From Chimaeribacter arupi (GTDB lineage: Bacteria > Pseudomonadota > Gammaproteobacteria > Enterobacterales > Enterobacteriaceae), in assembly GCF_002858805.1 (NCBI RefSeq), contig NZ_PJZI01000015.1, positions 34,883 to 98,882 on the forward strand: a stretch of 64,000 bases of DNA, written 5' to 3'. Below the pieces are notes generated by a model. That model made no database searches and was not told the origin of the DNA. It was given only the letters and a program-made list of their open reading frames with translations. Numbering within the stretch: position 1 is the stretch's first letter; each line of letters opens with the position of its first letter. The position numbers and the translations under genes were made by a program. This document shows, one piece after another, positions 52,895 to 63,740 of this stretch.

Positions 52895-53607
52895 TCGAGA
52901 TTCTGCAACAGTACGGCATGGCGCTGCTCTGGAGCGACGGCTACCGCCTTACCGGGCTGGCCGTGACCCTGTGGCTGCTGATTTCATCGGTGGTGGTGGG
53001 CGGCCTGCTGGCCATTCCGATGGCGGTGGGGCGGGTGTCACCGCTGCGCTGGGTCAGCCTGCCGATTTGGTTTTATACCTATGTGTTTCGCGGTACGCCG
53101 CTGTATGTGCAACTGCTGGTGTTTTACTCCGGGATGTACAGCCTCGACATCGTGCGCGGTACCGAGTTTCTCAACACCTTTTTCCGCAGCGGGCTGAACT
53201 GCACCATCCTGGCGCTGACGCTCAACACCTGCGCCTATACCACGGAAATTTTTGCCGGGGCGATCCGCGCCGTGCCGCACGGTGAGATTGAAGCCGCCAA
53301 CGCCTACGGCTTTTCCCGGTTCAAACTCTACCGCTGCATCATTCTGCCGTCGGCGCTGCGTACTGCGCTGCCCGCCTACAGCAATGAGGTGATTCTGATG
53401 CTGCACTCCACGGCACTGGCTTTTACCGCCACCGTGCCGGATATCCTGAAGATTGCCCGAGACATCAACTCCGCCACCTACCAGCCGTTTTACGCCTTCG
53501 GTATTGCGGCGGTGCTCTACCTGGCGATCTCTTTTGTGCTGATCGGCCTGTTCCGGCAGGCGGAGCGGCGCTGGCTGGCCCATGTCCGGCCGCAACGCGC
53601 GCACTGA
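52891..53607 (+). CDS. hisM: Histidine/basic amino acid ABC permease HisM
   Basis: Second permease subunit, partner of HisQ. The 238-aa protein begins [20 protein letters not shown], has about five spans, and its EAA loop is [20 protein letters not shown]. It starts at 52891, overlapping hisQ; the longer in-frame reading from 52843 is inside hisQ. Confidence 0.95.
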   Translation: MIEILQQYGMALLWSDGYRLTGLAVTLWLLISSVVVGGLLAIPMAVGRVSPLRWVSLPIWFYTYVFRGTPLYVQLLVFYSGMYSLDIVRGTEFLNTFFRSGLNCTILALTLNTCAYTTEIFAGAIRAVPHGEIEAANAYGFSRFKLYRCIILPSALRTALPAYSNEVILMLHSTALAFTATVPDILKIARDINSATYQPFYAFGIAAVLYLAISFVLIGLFRQAERRWLAHVRPQRAH

Positions 53608-53635
53608 CCGACAACTTTTTTGCGGAATTCTGACT

Positions 53636-54409
53636 ATGGCTGACAACAAACTGGCGGTAACCGAACTGCACAAGCGCTACGGCGACCATGAGGTGCTGAA
53701 AGGGGTCTCGCTGTATGCCGATGCCGGTGACGTCATCACCATCATCGGCTCCTCCGGCTCCGGCAAGAGTACCTTCCTGCGCTGCATCAACTTCCTGGAA
53801 AAACCGAGTGAAGGGTCGATCAGCGTCAACAATCAGGACATCCGTATGGTGCGGGATAAAGACGGCCAGCTGAAAGTGTTTGATAAGAAACAGCTTCAGT
53901 TGCTGCGCACCAAACTCACCATGGTGTTCCAGCACTTTAACCTCTGGAGCCATATGACGGTGCTGGAAAACGTGATGGAAGCGCCGATCCAGGTGCTGGG
54001 CTTAAGCAAAACGGAGGCACGCGAGCGGGCGATCCGTTACCTCGACAAAGTCGGGATTGATGAGCGGGCGCGCGCCAAATACCCGGTGAACCTCTCCGGC
54101 GGCCAGCAGCAGCGGGTGTCGATTGCGCGGGCACTGGCGATGGAGCCGGAAGTGCTGCTGTTTGATGAACCGACCTCCGCGCTGGACCCGGAGCTGGTGG
54201 GCGAAGTGCTGCGCATTATGCAGAAACTGGCGGAGGAGGGGAAAACCATGGTGGTGGTGACGCATGAGATGGAGTTCGCCCGCCATGTCTCAAGCCAGGT
54301 GATCTTTTTGCACCAGGGGGTGATTGAGGAGCAGGGGCCACCGACCGAGGTATTCGGCAACCCGAAAAGCACGCGCCTGCGGCAGTTCCTGTCAGGCGCG
54401 CTGAAATAG
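53636..54409 (+). CDS. hisP: Histidine/basic amino acid ABC ATPase HisP
   Basis: Dimerises and hydrolyses ATP to drive HisQM. The 257-aa protein has Walker [10 protein letters not shown] from residue 38, Q-loop VFQHFNLW, signature [16 protein letters not shown] and Walker [14 protein letters not shown], then H-loop THEMEF. The ATG at 53636 matches the family start ([15 protein letters not shown]). The gap to hisM is 28 nt. Confidence 0.96.
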   Translation: MADNKLAVTELHKRYGDHEVLKGVSLYADAGDVITIIGSSGSGKSTFLRCINFLEKPSEGSISVNNQDIRMVRDKDGQLKVFDKKQLQLLRTKLTMVFQHFNLWSHMTVLENVMEAPIQVLGLSKTEARERAIRYLDKVGIDERARAKYPVNLSGGQQQRVSIARALAMEPEVLLFDEPTSALDPELVGEVLRIMQKLAEEGKTMVVVTHEMEFARHVSSQVIFLHQGVIEEQGPPTEVFGNPKSTRLRQFLSGALK

Positions 54410-54436
54410 CCTGCCGCCGCTGCGGCAGGGCAACCG

Positions 54437-55669
54437 TTACTGCCGGGCGGCCAGTTGGCAGAGCGCCAGCGTCATCTCATACGATTTTACAAAGGCGCTT
54501 ACCGGCAGGAACTCAAAGCGCGAATGGAAATTGTGTGCCCCGGTGAAGTAGTTCGGCGTCAGCAGGCCTTTGGCTGACAGCGCCGCGCCGTCAGTGCCGC
54601 CGCGCATCGGGATCACTTTCGGCTCAATACCGATCTGGTCCATCGCGGCGAAGATCAGGTCGATCGCCCGGCGATCCTCGCCGATCGCGTTGGCAATGTT
54701 GCTGTAGACGTCGCTGATTTTGAACTCCACTTTGGCGCGCGGGTAGCGGCGGGCGATGATCTCGGCCACGTCGCCAATCCGCTGTTTGCGCCGCAGGAAG
54801 CTGTCGGCATCAAAATCACGGATCGCCGCTTTCAGGTGCGCAACGTTGACGTTGGCGCTCATCTCCTGGAACCAGGTGTAGCCTTCGCGCCCCTCGGTGT
54901 GCTCCGGGGTTTCGTTGCGGTCGAAATGGCTGATGAAGTCATGGGCCATCAGCAGTGGGTTGATCAGCACATCCTTGGCGGACATCGGGTGTGCCGGGAT
55001 GCCGGTGAAACTCAGCTCGACGCCGGCAGCATTGAAGTTTTCATACACCACTTCGCCCTGTTCGCAGCAGTCGATGGTATAGGCGAAATCGACATCAAAG
55101 CGCGCCAGATCCAGCGCTTTCGCCCCGCGCAGGCCGATCTCCTCGTCCGGCACAAACGCCACCACGATGTCACCGTGCGGCGTGTCCGGCGTCAGGTTGG
55201 CCAGCAACGTCATCACCACCGTGACGGCCGCTTTGTTGTCCGCGCCCAGCACGCTGGTGCCGTCACTGAAAATGATCGGCTGGCCGTGATAGGCGGTGAT
55301 TTCCGGGTGATCGTTGACCCGCAGCCAGATATCTTTTTCCGCGTTCAGGCAGAGGTCGTCACCCTCAAACGTCAGGATTTGCGGGTGAATGTCCGGCGAC
55401 AAGCCGACATCCACGGTGTCGAGATGGGTGATAAAGCCGATGCGCGGCGCGCCCGGCTGGTTACCCGGTTTCACGGCGGTGACGGTGGCGTGTTCATCCA
55501 CCACCACCTGTTGCAGGCCAAGCCGGCGCAATTCGTCTGCCAGCAGCGCCGCCAGGTCATGCTGGCCGGGCGTGCTGGGTAAGGTGGTGGCAGCCGCGTC
55601 ACTCTGGGTAGTAATGGCCAGATAGCGGAAAAAACGTTCTGTAAGCTGGTCGGCAAGCGCGTTATGCAT
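54437..55669 (-). CDS. pepT: Peptidase T-family aminotripeptidase
   Basis: A 410-aa M20-family metallopeptidase that removes N-terminal residues from tripeptides. Zinc-binding and catalytic motifs are visible: GFITHLDTVDVG, GTSVLGADNKAAVTVVM, FVPDEEIGLRGAKALDL, and TGAHNFHSRFEFLP at the C-terminal end. Sequence is clearly PepT-type but differs from E. coli PepT enough that it could be a paralogue (PepT2). I chose ATG at 55669, with GGGGA 7 nt upstream, over the longer start at 55696. It is divergent from a DppA-like gene. Confidence 0.87.
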   Translation of the reverse strand: MHNALADQLTERFFRYLAITTQSDAAATTLPSTPGQHDLAALLADELRRLGLQQVVVDEHATVTAVKPGNQPGAPRIGFITHLDTVDVGLSPDIHPQILTFEGDDLCLNAEKDIWLRVNDHPEITAYHGQPIIFSDGTSVLGADNKAAVTVVMTLLANLTPDTPHGDIVVAFVPDEEIGLRGAKALDLARFDVDFAYTIDCCEQGEVVYENFNAAGVELSFTGIPAHPMSAKDVLINPLLMAHDFISHFDRNETPEHTEGREGYTWFQEMSANVNVAHLKAAIRDFDADSFLRRKQRIGDVAEIIARRYPRAKVEFKISDVYSNIANAIGEDRRAIDLIFAAMDQIGIEPKVIPMRGGTDGAALSAKGLLTPNYFTGAHNFHSRFEFLPVSAFVKSYEMTLALCQLAARQ

Positions 55670-55802
55670 GGTGATTCCCCGGGTGTCCACGTTCATACGT
55701 TTTTCATATATAACAATTTGTTACCAAACATCGCAGGAATGGTAATCTGTGTTGGTTCTGCGTTCTATCTCATGTCTCCTTTACCTCAGGCAAGGAAAAC
55801 CA

Positions 55803-57398
55803 ATGAAGAAAAACAGAATAGGGTTAGTGGCCGCGATGCTGACAGCCGGGCTGGCGGCTAGCGCCCCGGCACAGACGCTGGTGTTCTGCTCAGAAGGCGC
55901 GCCGGAAAGCTTTAACCCGCAACTCACCACCTCCGGCACCACGGTCGATGCCACCTCCGTGACGCTCTATAACCGCCTGGTGGAGTTCAGTGTCGGCACC
56001 ACTACCCTGGAGCCAAGCCTCGCCGAGCGGTGGGAGATCAGCCCTGACGGCAAAGTGTACACCTTCCATTTGCGTAAAGATGTGAAATTCCATACCACCA
56101 AAACCTTCACGCCTACCCGCAATTTCAATGCTGACGATGTGATCTTTTCATTTATGCGGCAAAAAGATCCGGCCAACCCTTACCATAACGTTTCCGGCGG
56201 GGTTTATGCCAATTTTGACAGCATGGCGCTGGGCACGCTGATTACCGCCATCGACAAGCTGGATGACGCGACGGTGCGGTTCACGCTGGCGCACGCGGAG
56301 GCGCCGTTCCTGGCGGATCTCGGCATGTATTTCGCGTCGATTCTGTCCAAAGAGTATGCTGACCAGATGCTGAAGGCGGGCACGCCGGAGCGCGTCGATA
56401 CCCAGCCGGTCGGTACCGGGCCGTTCCAGCTGGTGCAGTACCAGAAAGATTCGCGCATCCTCTACAAGGCGTTTGACCACTATTGGGAAGGCAAGCCGAA
56501 GCTCGACCGGCTGGTGTTTACCATCACCCCGGATGCGGCGGTGCGCTATGCCAAACTGGAGAAGAATGAGTGCCAGGTGATGCCGTTCCCCAACCCGGCT
56601 GACCTGCCGCGGATGCGCAACAACCCGGATCTCACGCTGATGCAGAAACCGGGGCTGAACATTGGTTTCCTGGCGTTTAACGTGAAAAAACCGCCGCTGG
56701 ATAACCTGAAAGTGCGGCAGGCACTGGCGCTGGCGGTGAATAAACCGGCGATTATGGAGGCCGTGTTCAACGGCACCGGCCAGCAGGCGAAAAACCTGCT
56801 GCCGCCCGGCGTCTGGAGCGCCAATACGGCGGTGCAGGATTACCCTTACGATCCGGCCCAGGCGAAAAAACTGCTGGCGGACGCCGGGCTGGGGCAGGGC
56901 TTCGCGATTGACCTGTGGGCCATGCCGGTGCAGCGCCCCTATAACCCGAACGCCCGGCGGATGGCGGAGATGATTCAGGCGGACTGGGCAAAAATCGGCG
57001 TAAAAGCGACGATTGTCACCTATGAGTGGGGCGAATACCTGCAACGGGTGAAACGTGGGGAGCACCAGACGGCGCTGATGGGCTGGACGACGGCCAACGG
57101 TGACCCGGACAACTTCTTCGGCCCGCTCTACAGTTGCGCGTCGGCCAACGGCGGCTCTAACTCCTCCCAGTGGTGCTACCCGCCGTTTGACAAGTTAATT
57201 ACCGCGGCACGCGCCACCCTTGACCAGAACCAGCGTACGGCGATGTACCAGCAGGCGCAGGTGATGATGCATGAACAGGTGCCGGCATTGATGATTGCGC
57301 ACTCGACCATTTTCGAGCCGGTGCGCAAGGAGGTGGTGAATTACCAGATCGATCCGTTCGGCAAGCACATTTTCCGTTATGTCTCGCTGAAGGAGTAG
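55803..57398 (+). CDS. Periplasmic dipeptide-binding protein, DppA-like
   Basis: A 531-aa family 5 solute-binding protein. It has a signal peptide (RIGLVAAMLTAGLAASAPA) and long near-identity with E. coli DppA motifs: LVFCSEGAPESFNPQLTTSG, PTRNFNADDVIFSF, KNECQVMPFPNPAD and FAIDLWAMPVQRPYNPNARR. No permease or ATPase genes follow, so it is an orphan and must work with a transporter encoded elsewhere, if it works. AAGGAAAACC precedes the ATG. It is divergent from pepT, which suggests a peptide-use pair. Confidence 0.9.
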   Translation: MKKNRIGLVAAMLTAGLAASAPAQTLVFCSEGAPESFNPQLTTSGTTVDATSVTLYNRLVEFSVGTTTLEPSLAERWEISPDGKVYTFHLRKDVKFHTTKTFTPTRNFNADDVIFSFMRQKDPANPYHNVSGGVYANFDSMALGTLITAIDKLDDATVRFTLAHAEAPFLADLGMYFASILSKEYADQMLKAGTPERVDTQPVGTGPFQLVQYQKDSRILYKAFDHYWEGKPKLDRLVFTITPDAAVRYAKLEKNECQVMPFPNPADLPRMRNNPDLTLMQKPGLNIGFLAFNVKKPPLDNLKVRQALALAVNKPAIMEAVFNGTGQQAKNLLPPGVWSANTAVQDYPYDPAQAKKLLADAGLGQGFAIDLWAMPVQRPYNPNARRMAEMIQADWAKIGVKATIVTYEWGEYLQRVKRGEHQTALMGWTTANGDPDNFFGPLYSCASANGGSNSSQWCYPPFDKLITAARATLDQNQRTAMYQQAQVMMHEQVPALMIAHSTIFEPVRKEVVNYQIDPFGKHIFRYVSLKE

Positions 57399-57401
57399 GG
57401 C

Positions 57402-58301
57402 TTAGCGGCGCGCCAGCACGTTGCTGAGCGCCTCTTCCAGTTCAGAAAAGCGGAAATGGAAACCGGCCGCCTCCAGCCGTTTCGGGATGGCGCGCTGGCC
57501 GGTGAGCACCAGCACCGCCGCCTCGCCCATCAGCAGCCGCACCGCGAAGGCCGGGACGCGCAAAAAGGCCGGGCGGTTCAACACCTCTGCCAGCGTGGCG
57601 GCAAATTTGTCGTTGTGAACCGGATAGGGCGCGACCATGTTGAAGGCGCCGCGCAGCTCAGTATGATCCAGCAGGTAGAGGATCGCCGCCACCATATCAT
57701 CGAGATGGATCCACGGCAGGTACTGGCGGCCGTCACCAAACGGCCCGCCCAGCCCCAGCCGGAACGGCGGCACCATTTTCGCCAGCGCACCGCCATGCGG
57801 GGCCAGCACCATGCCGGTACGCAACAGGCAGACGCGGGTGTGCGGGCTTTCTGCCGTCAGCGCCAGTTCTTCCCAGCGGGCGCAGAGCTGGTGGGTAAAT
57901 TCGTCGTGCGGCACCTCTTCTTCGGTGACCACCGCCTCGCCCTGATCGCCGTAATAGCCGGTGGCCGACCCGGAGATAAACACGGCAGGCGGCACGGTGC
58001 TGGCCCGGATCAGCGCGGCCAGTTGCCCGGTGAGTTGCCAGCGGCTGTCGCACAACCGGCGCTTCTGCTCACGGCTCCAGCGGCGGTCGGCAATCGGCTC
58101 TCCGGCCAGGTTGATAACCGCATGGATGCCGTCCAGCGTGCGCTGCCCGCTGAGCGACGTCCAGCAGGTGACATCCTCCCCCAGAATGGCCCGTGCCCGC
58201 GCGGCATTGCGCGTCAGCACCGTGACCTGATGATGGGCCTGAAGTTGCGCCACCAGGTGGCGGCCAATCAGGCCGGTTGCGCCGGTTATCAGCACTTGCA
58301 T
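57402..58301 (-). CDS. yfcH: TIGR01777-family SDR epimerase-like protein YfcH
   Basis: A 299-aa extended short-chain dehydrogenase of unknown substrate. It has the Rossmann NAD(P) motif [34 protein letters not shown], the catalytic-region [15 protein letters not shown] and the C-terminal DUF1731 domain ([20 protein letters not shown]). It runs towards the DppA-like gene, with three bases between the two stops. Confidence 0.94.
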   Translation of the reverse strand: MQVLITGATGLIGRHLVAQLQAHHQVTVLTRNAARARAILGEDVTCWTSLSGQRTLDGIHAVINLAGEPIADRRWSREQKRRLCDSRWQLTGQLAALIRASTVPPAVFISGSATGYYGDQGEAVVTEEEVPHDEFTHQLCARWEELALTAESPHTRVCLLRTGMVLAPHGGALAKMVPPFRLGLGGPFGDGRQYLPWIHLDDMVAAILYLLDHTELRGAFNMVAPYPVHNDKFAATLAEVLNRPAFLRVPAFAVRLLMGEAAVLVLTGQRAIPKRLEAAGFHFRFSELEEALSNVLARR

Positions 58302-58452
58302 AATGGTTTCCCGTTAAGGCAACAGAGACTCTTCTTAGCATAGGCGATACGTTGCCGCCGTCATGCGACGGCAGCGTTATTTTCACCTGAATCAATGAAA
58401 TGGGGCCAGGAAGGGCCGCTTCCCGACACCGGGAGGCGGCGGGTGTACGGCG

Positions 58453-59076
58453 TCAGCCGGCCAGTTGGTAGGCTTTTACTGTCGCCGGGCGCACCCGGAT
58501 GCGTTCGAACCAGTTGCGGACGGCCGGGAACTCCGCCAGATCGATGCGCTGGCGCTCATGGGACACCACCCAGGGGTAGGTGGCGATGTCCGCAATGCTG
58601 TACTGATCCCCGGCCAGGTAGGGTTTCTTCTCCAGCTGGGTGTTCAGCACGCCATACAGGCGTTTGGTTTCAGTCTGGTAACGTTCAATCGCGTAAGGCA
58701 CCGGCTGCGGCGCAGAGTGGGTGAAGTAGTGGTTTTGGCCGAGCATCGGCCCGAACCCACCCACCTGCCAGAACAGCCATTGCAGGGTCGACGCCCGCTC
58801 ACGCAGCTCCTGGCTCAGCAGTTTGCCGGTTTTTTCCGCCAGGTAGAGCAAGATGGCCCCCGATTCAAAAATGCTGACCGGCGCGCCGCCGTCGATCGGC
58901 TGGGTATCCACAATCGCCGGGATTTTATTATTCGGTGAAATGGCCAGGAACTCCGGTTTAAATTGGTCACCGGCGCTGATGTCGATCGGGTGAAGGCGGT
59001 AAGGCAAGCCCGATTCCTCAAGGAAAAGGGTGATTTTATGTCCGTTCGGGGTCGGTGCGTAATACAGGTCAATCAT
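58453..59076 (-). CDS. yfcG: Glutathione-dependent disulfide-bond oxidoreductase YfcG
   Basis: A 207-aa Nu-class glutathione transferase-like enzyme with disulfide reductase activity in E. coli. The N-terminal thioredoxin-fold domain has LYYAPTPNGHKITLFLEESG with Thr/Asn at the glutathione site and ISPNNKIPAIVD, then FESGAILLYLAEKTGKLL. The C-terminal helical domain ends AYQLAG. GGAGG just before the ATG at 59076 decides the start over 59109. Confidence 0.94.
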   Translation of the reverse strand: MIDLYYAPTPNGHKITLFLEESGLPYRLHPIDISAGDQFKPEFLAISPNNKIPAIVDTQPIDGGAPVSIFESGAILLYLAEKTGKLLSQELRERASTLQWLFWQVGGFGPMLGQNHYFTHSAPQPVPYAIERYQTETKRLYGVLNTQLEKKPYLAGDQYSIADIATYPWVVSHERQRIDLAEFPAVRNWFERIRVRPATVKAYQLAG

Positions 59077-59548
59077 AATGCCTCCTGCGTTAGGTGATCT
59101 GTAAGTCATTACACGGGCGGGCGTGCTGGCCCGTCATCCAAAACAACCTGGCTAGGATAACAGCTAAGAATAGCAGGCAATGCGGGAATAGTCTGATGCT
59201 GACACTGTCCGGTTTGGGACACAAAACGCGGCGTGCGTCACGGTGGGGGCCGCCACCGGCACGGACTGCACCGCCGCCATTGTTTTTGCCCCCCGGTCAC
59301 CTTTATCATCCTGCTGCATGGCCCGCTTGCATGGGGAGGCGCTGTTGATTTATGGTCATGACTCCCTTCCTGCTACGGCGCGCGGACGCCGCCCGCACGC
59401 GATGCTTTTGCTATCACACCGCGATTGCTATAAAACAGCGATGGCGGCAATCATTGCGAAAAATACAGCCATTGCGATAACAACAGATTATCAGCCGTTA
59501 CAACCCTAATCGCGCGGGGTCCCGCGCCCAGAAAGAAGGTTTCAGAGG
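59077..59548. other. 472-bp gap between yfcG and yfcD without a supported gene
   Basis: No convincing gene is present; two overlapping plus-strand readings (59094-59348 and 59243-59509) show no recognisable domain and odd composition. A TATAAA at 59429-59434 is a possible yfcD promoter -10. ATTGCGA occurs twice, 18 bp apart (59453-59459 and 59471-59477). E. coli has yfcE and yfcF in this vicinity, which are absent here. Confidence 0.6.
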
Positions 59549-60193
59549 ATGGATCAAGGTCAGACTGCGTACACTGAAGAGTGGGTGGACATTGTTGACG
59601 AGCAGAACGAAGTGATTGCTCAGTCCAGTCGTCAGCAGATGCGTGCACAACGGCTGCGCCACCGCGCCACCTATATCGTGGTACATGACGGCATGGGTAA
59701 AATCCTGGTTCAGCGCCGCACCGACAGCAAGGATTACTATCCAGGCTGGCTGGATGCCACTGCCGGGGGCGTGGTGCAGAGCGGCGAAAATGTGCTGGAA
59801 TCTGCCCGCCGTGAAGCCGAGGAAGAGCTGGGCATTGCCGGAGTGCCGTTTGCCGAGCATGGGCTGTTCTATTTCGAAGAGGAGCATTGCCGGGTCTGGG
59901 GCGGGTTGTTCAGCTGCGTCTCCCACGGGCCGTTTGCTTTGCAGGAAGAGGAAGTGGCGGAAGTGAGCTGGATGCTGCCGGAAGAGATCACTGCCCGCTG
60001 TGATGAGTTTACCCCGGATTCGCTGAAAGCCCTGTCGCTCTGGCTGAGCCGCAATAACCAGCAGGATTACGGCAAGCCGCTGGTGCGCGAACAGAAGCCG
60101 CAGCCGGTCGCCGCAGAGAAAGGAATGTTGGGGGCGACGCCGGAGCAGGGCGAACCGCAACCTGAAGGCGGCAACGGCACGCCCGCTGCCTGA
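59549..60193 (+). CDS. yfcD: Nudix hydrolase YfcD
   Basis: A 214-aa Nudix hydrolase of unknown substrate. It matches E. coli YfcD through [39 protein letters not shown] and the Nudix box in [20 protein letters not shown] with ELGI following. It is about 34 residues longer than E. coli YfcD (180 aa), in a Pro/Glu/Gly-rich tail after about residue 180. The weak AAGAAGG site lies about 11 nt before the ATG. Confidence 0.93.
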   Translation: MDQGQTAYTEEWVDIVDEQNEVIAQSSRQQMRAQRLRHRATYIVVHDGMGKILVQRRTDSKDYYPGWLDATAGGVVQSGENVLESARREAEEELGIAGVPFAEHGLFYFEEEHCRVWGGLFSCVSHGPFALQEEEVAEVSWMLPEEITARCDEFTPDSLKALSLWLSRNNQQDYGKPLVREQKPQPVAAEKGMLGATPEQGEPQPEGGNGTPAA

Positions 60194-60250
60194 CCATTAT
60201 CGTCTGACCGCGCGTTCCGCCTCTGCGAGACAGCGCGTGATAACAGGCAA

Positions 60251-60281
60251 AAAAAACGCCGGCATCGTTGCCGGCGTTTTT
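60251..60281. terminator. Bidirectional terminator between yfcD and pta
   Basis: A-tract, stem ACGCCGGC (60256-60263) with GCCGGCGT (60270-60277), loop ATCGTT, then T-tract. Serves yfcD on plus and pta on minus. Confidence 0.92.
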
Positions 60282-60295
60282 GTTATGGCGGGCGG

Positions 60296-62467
60296 TTACT
60301 CTTTTTCCGCCAGCGCGGCCGTCTGGGTTTCAGCCTGTGCGGACTGAATCGCCGTCAGCGCCACGGTGTAGACAATGTCATCCACCAGCGCACCACGTGA
60401 AAGGTCATTCACCGGCTTGCGCATCCCCTGCAACATCGGCCCAATCGACACCAGATCCGCGGAACGCTGCACCGCTTTATAAGTGGTGTTACCGGTGTTC
60501 AGATCCGGGAAGATAAAGACCGTGGCTTTCCCGGCGACCGGGGAGTTCGGGGCTTTGGAGAGCGCCACATCCGCCATGATCGCGGCATCATATTGCAGCG
60601 GGCCGTCGATGATCAGATCCGGGCGTTTCTCCTGCGCCAGCCGGGTGGCTTCACGCACTTTTTCCACGTCACTGCCTGCACCGGAGGTGCCGGTGGAGTA
60701 GGAGATCATCGCGACGCGCGGCTCAATGCCGAAGGCCGCGGCGGAATCCGCTGACTGGATGGCGATCTCAGAGAGCTGTTCTGCGGTCGGGTCCGGGTTG
60801 ATGGCGCAGTCGCCATACACCAGCACCTGATCCGGCAGCAGCATGAAGAACACTGACGACACCAGCGAGCTGCCCGGCGCGGTTTTGATCAGCTGCAACG
60901 GCGGGCGGATGGTGTTGGCGGTGGTGTGCACCGCACCGGAGACCAGGCCATCGACTTCGCCCTGTTCCAGCATCAGCGTGCCGAGCACCACGTTGTCTTC
61001 CAGTTGCTCGCGCGCCACCACTTCGGTCATGCCTTTGCTTTTACGCAATTCCACCAGGCGCGGCACGTAGTTTTCACGCACCTCTTCCGGGTTGACGATG
61101 GTGACGCCCTTGCCGAGTTCCACGCCCTGAACCGCCGCGACACGCTGGATCTCATCCGGGTTGCCGAGCAGCACACATTCCGCGATGCCGCGTTCCGCAC
61201 AGATGGCGGCCGCTTTGACGGTGCGCGGTTCGTCGCCTTCCGGCAGCACGATGCGTTTGCCGGCTTTGCGGGCCAGCTCAGTCAGCTCATAGCGGAAGGC
61301 CGGAGGTGACAGGCGGCGCGAACGTTCGGACGCCGCCGTCAAGGATTCGATCCAGTCGCTGTTGATATGGCCGGCGACATAGTTTTGCAGTTTTTCCACC
61401 CGCTGGTGGTCATCGGCCGGCACTTCCAGGTTGAAGCTTTGCAGGCTCAGCGAGGTCTGCCAGGTGTTGGTATTCACCATAAACACCGGCAGGCCGGTCT
61501 GGAAGGCGCGCTCACACAGGCGGTTGATGCGTTCATCAATTTCATAGCCGCCGGTCAGCAGCAGGGCGCCGATTTCCACGCCGTTCATCGCCGCCAGGCA
61601 GGCCGACACCAGCACGTCCGGGCGGTCAGCTGACGTGACCAGCAGTGAGCCGGGGCGGAAGTGCTCCAGCATGTGCGGGATGCTGCGCGCGCAGAAGGTC
61701 ACGGACTTCACGCGGCGGGTGTTGATGTCGCCTTCATTGATAATGCGGGCGTTCAGGTGCTTGGCCATGTCGATGGCGCGGGTGGCGATCAGGTCGAAAC
61801 TCCACGGGATGCAGCCGAGCACCGGCAGCGGGCTGTTGGCAAACAGCAGTTTCGGATCGATATTCGCCACGTTGGCTTTGGTGGAGTCATCAAAGATCTC
61901 GGAGAGATCCGGGCGGGTGCGGCCCTGTTCGTCCACCGGGGCGTTGAGTTTGTTGATGATAACGCCGGTGATGTTTTTGTTTTTGCTGCCGCCGAAGCTG
62001 GAGCGCGCCAGTTCAATGCGCTCTTTCAACTGGGCCGGGGAGTCATTGCCCAGGGCCAGCACAAACACAATCTCGGCATTCAGGGTTTTGGCAATTTCAT
62101 AGTTCAGGGCGTTGGCAAACTGGTGTTTGCGGGTCGGCACCAGCCCTTCCACCAGCACGACGTCAGCGTCTTTGGTGTTTTCGTGGTAGCGGGCCACGAT
62201 CTCTTCCATCAGCACATCCTGCTGATTGGAGCTGAGCAGTGCTTCGACGTGGCTCATGCGCAGCGGCTCTGCCGCGGTCACGCTGGAGTTGGCACGGATG
62301 ATGGTGGTGGTCTGGTCTGGTGCGTCGCCCCCGGCGCGCGGCTGGGCAATCGGTTTGAAGATGCTCAGGCTGACGCCTTTCTGTTCCATGGCGCGAATGA
62401 CACCCAAACTGACGCTGGTCAGGCCGACGCTGGTGCCGGTGGGGATCAACATAATTGTACGGGACAC
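60296..62467 (-). CDS. pta: Phosphate acetyltransferase Pta
   Basis: Interconverts acetyl-CoA and acetyl phosphate. The 723-aa long-form enzyme (E. coli 714) has an N-terminal DRTGG/dethiobiotin-synthetase-like domain ([20 protein letters not shown]), the central DRTGG region ([20 protein letters not shown]) and the C-terminal catalytic PTA domain ([40 protein letters not shown]). The start is GTG at 62467 ([10 protein letters not shown]), as in E. coli. It follows ackA in one operon with 70 bp between. Confidence 0.97.
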   Translation of the reverse strand: MSRTIMLIPTGTSVGLTSVSLGVIRAMEQKGVSLSIFKPIAQPRAGGDAPDQTTTIIRANSSVTAAEPLRMSHVEALLSSNQQDVLMEEIVARYHENTKDADVVLVEGLVPTRKHQFANALNYEIAKTLNAEIVFVLALGNDSPAQLKERIELARSSFGGSKNKNITGVIINKLNAPVDEQGRTRPDLSEIFDDSTKANVANIDPKLLFANSPLPVLGCIPWSFDLIATRAIDMAKHLNARIINEGDINTRRVKSVTFCARSIPHMLEHFRPGSLLVTSADRPDVLVSACLAAMNGVEIGALLLTGGYEIDERINRLCERAFQTGLPVFMVNTNTWQTSLSLQSFNLEVPADDHQRVEKLQNYVAGHINSDWIESLTAASERSRRLSPPAFRYELTELARKAGKRIVLPEGDEPRTVKAAAICAERGIAECVLLGNPDEIQRVAAVQGVELGKGVTIVNPEEVRENYVPRLVELRKSKGMTEVVAREQLEDNVVLGTLMLEQGEVDGLVSGAVHTTANTIRPPLQLIKTAPGSSLVSSVFFMLLPDQVLVYGDCAINPDPTAEQLSEIAIQSADSAAAFGIEPRVAMISYSTGTSGAGSDVEKVREATRLAQEKRPDLIIDGPLQYDAAIMADVALSKAPNSPVAGKATVFIFPDLNTGNTTYKAVQRSADLVSIGPMLQGMRKPVNDLSRGALVDDIVYTVALTAIQSAQAETQTAALAEKE

Positions 62468-62537
62468 GGCTTACCCTCTTTTTTATGATGCAAGAGTGGA
62501 AACAACACCGCCAGCATGGGCTGGCGGTGGATAACAA

Positions 62538-63740
62538 TCAGGCGGTGAGGCGCGCGGCATCCCGCGCAATGACCAGCTCTTCGTTGGTCGGGATCACCAG
62601 GGCCGGGCGGGTGCCCTCTTTGTTGATAAAGCCCGCTTTGCCGAACCGGGCGGCCAGGTTGCGTTCGTGGTCGACTTCCAGGCCCAGCAGGCCGAGTTTC
62701 GCCATTGCAAACTCGCGCACCATCGCGGCGTTTTCGCCAATGCCGCCGGTGAAGACCACGGCATCCAGACGGCCTTCCATCAGCGCCGCATAAGCACCGA
62801 TGTATTTGGCCAGGCGGTGGCAGAACACATCCATCGCGCGTTTGGCGTCCGCTTTCTCGGCGTAGTTATCTTCAACATAGCGGCAGTCGCTGGTGACTTC
62901 GGTCAGCCCCAGCAGGCCGGACTCTTTGGTCAGCATTTTGTTGATTTCATCCACGCTCATGCCGAGGCGGTCATGCAGGTGGAAGATGATCGCCGGGTCG
63001 ATGTCACCGCTGCGGGTGCCCATCACCAGGCCTTCCAGCGGGGTCAGGCCCATGGAGGTGTCAATGCACTGGCCGTTGCGCACGGCGGTCACGGAGCCGC
63101 CGTTACCCAGATGGCAGGTAATGACGTTAAGTTCTTCCACCGGTTTGTTCAGCATTTTGGCCGCTTCCTGCGTGACATAGAAGTGGCTGGTGCCGTGCGC
63201 GCCGTAACGGCGGATGCCGTGCTCTTTGTACAGATGGTACGGCAGGGCATAGAGGTAGGACTCTTCCGGCATCGTCTGGTGGAAGGCGGTATCAAACACG
63301 GCGACGTTTTTGTCTGCCAGCTGCGGGAAGGATTTCAGGGCTTCTTCAATGCCGATTAAGTGCGCCGGGTTATGCAAAGGTGCAAAGGAGGCCGCATCTT
63401 TGATACCCTGAAGCACGGCGTCATCGATAACGGCCGACGAGGTGAATTTTTCACCCCCGTGCACGATGCGGTGACCGATGGCAATAAGCTCTGCAGAGAG
63501 TTCCGGTTTCTGGGAAAGGATGGTATTGACGATGAAAGTCAGGGCTTCGCTGTGTGCGGCGCCGGCACCCAGTGCCGCTTCTTGTTTGCCGCCGTCCATT
63601 TTCCATTTGATGCGTGCTTCAGGCAGGTGGAAACATTCGGCCAAACCAGAGATATGTTCTTCACCGTTTGCCGCATCAATGATGGCAAATTTTAACGAAG
63701 AGCTGCCACAATTAAGAACCAGTACTAGCTTACTCGACAT
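62538..63740 (-). CDS. ackA: Acetate kinase AckA
   Basis: Makes ATP and acetate from acetyl phosphate. The 400-aa enzyme (E. coli 400) has the ASKHA motifs [50 protein letters not shown] and [15 protein letters not shown]. It is followed by pta in the same direction. A short GC hairpin (CCGCC/GGCGG) is in its leader and an FNR-like dyad further upstream. Confidence 0.98.
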   Translation of the reverse strand: MSSKLVLVLNCGSSSLKFAIIDAANGEEHISGLAECFHLPEARIKWKMDGGKQEAALGAGAAHSEALTFIVNTILSQKPELSAELIAIGHRIVHGGEKFTSSAVIDDAVLQGIKDAASFAPLHNPAHLIGIEEALKSFPQLADKNVAVFDTAFHQTMPEESYLYALPYHLYKEHGIRRYGAHGTSHFYVTQEAAKMLNKPVEELNVITCHLGNGGSVTAVRNGQCIDTSMGLTPLEGLVMGTRSGDIDPAIIFHLHDRLGMSVDEINKMLTKESGLLGLTEVTSDCRYVEDNYAEKADAKRAMDVFCHRLAKYIGAYAALMEGRLDAVVFTGGIGENAAMVREFAMAKLGLLGLEVDHERNLAARFGKAGFINKEGTRPALVIPTNEELVIARDAARLTA

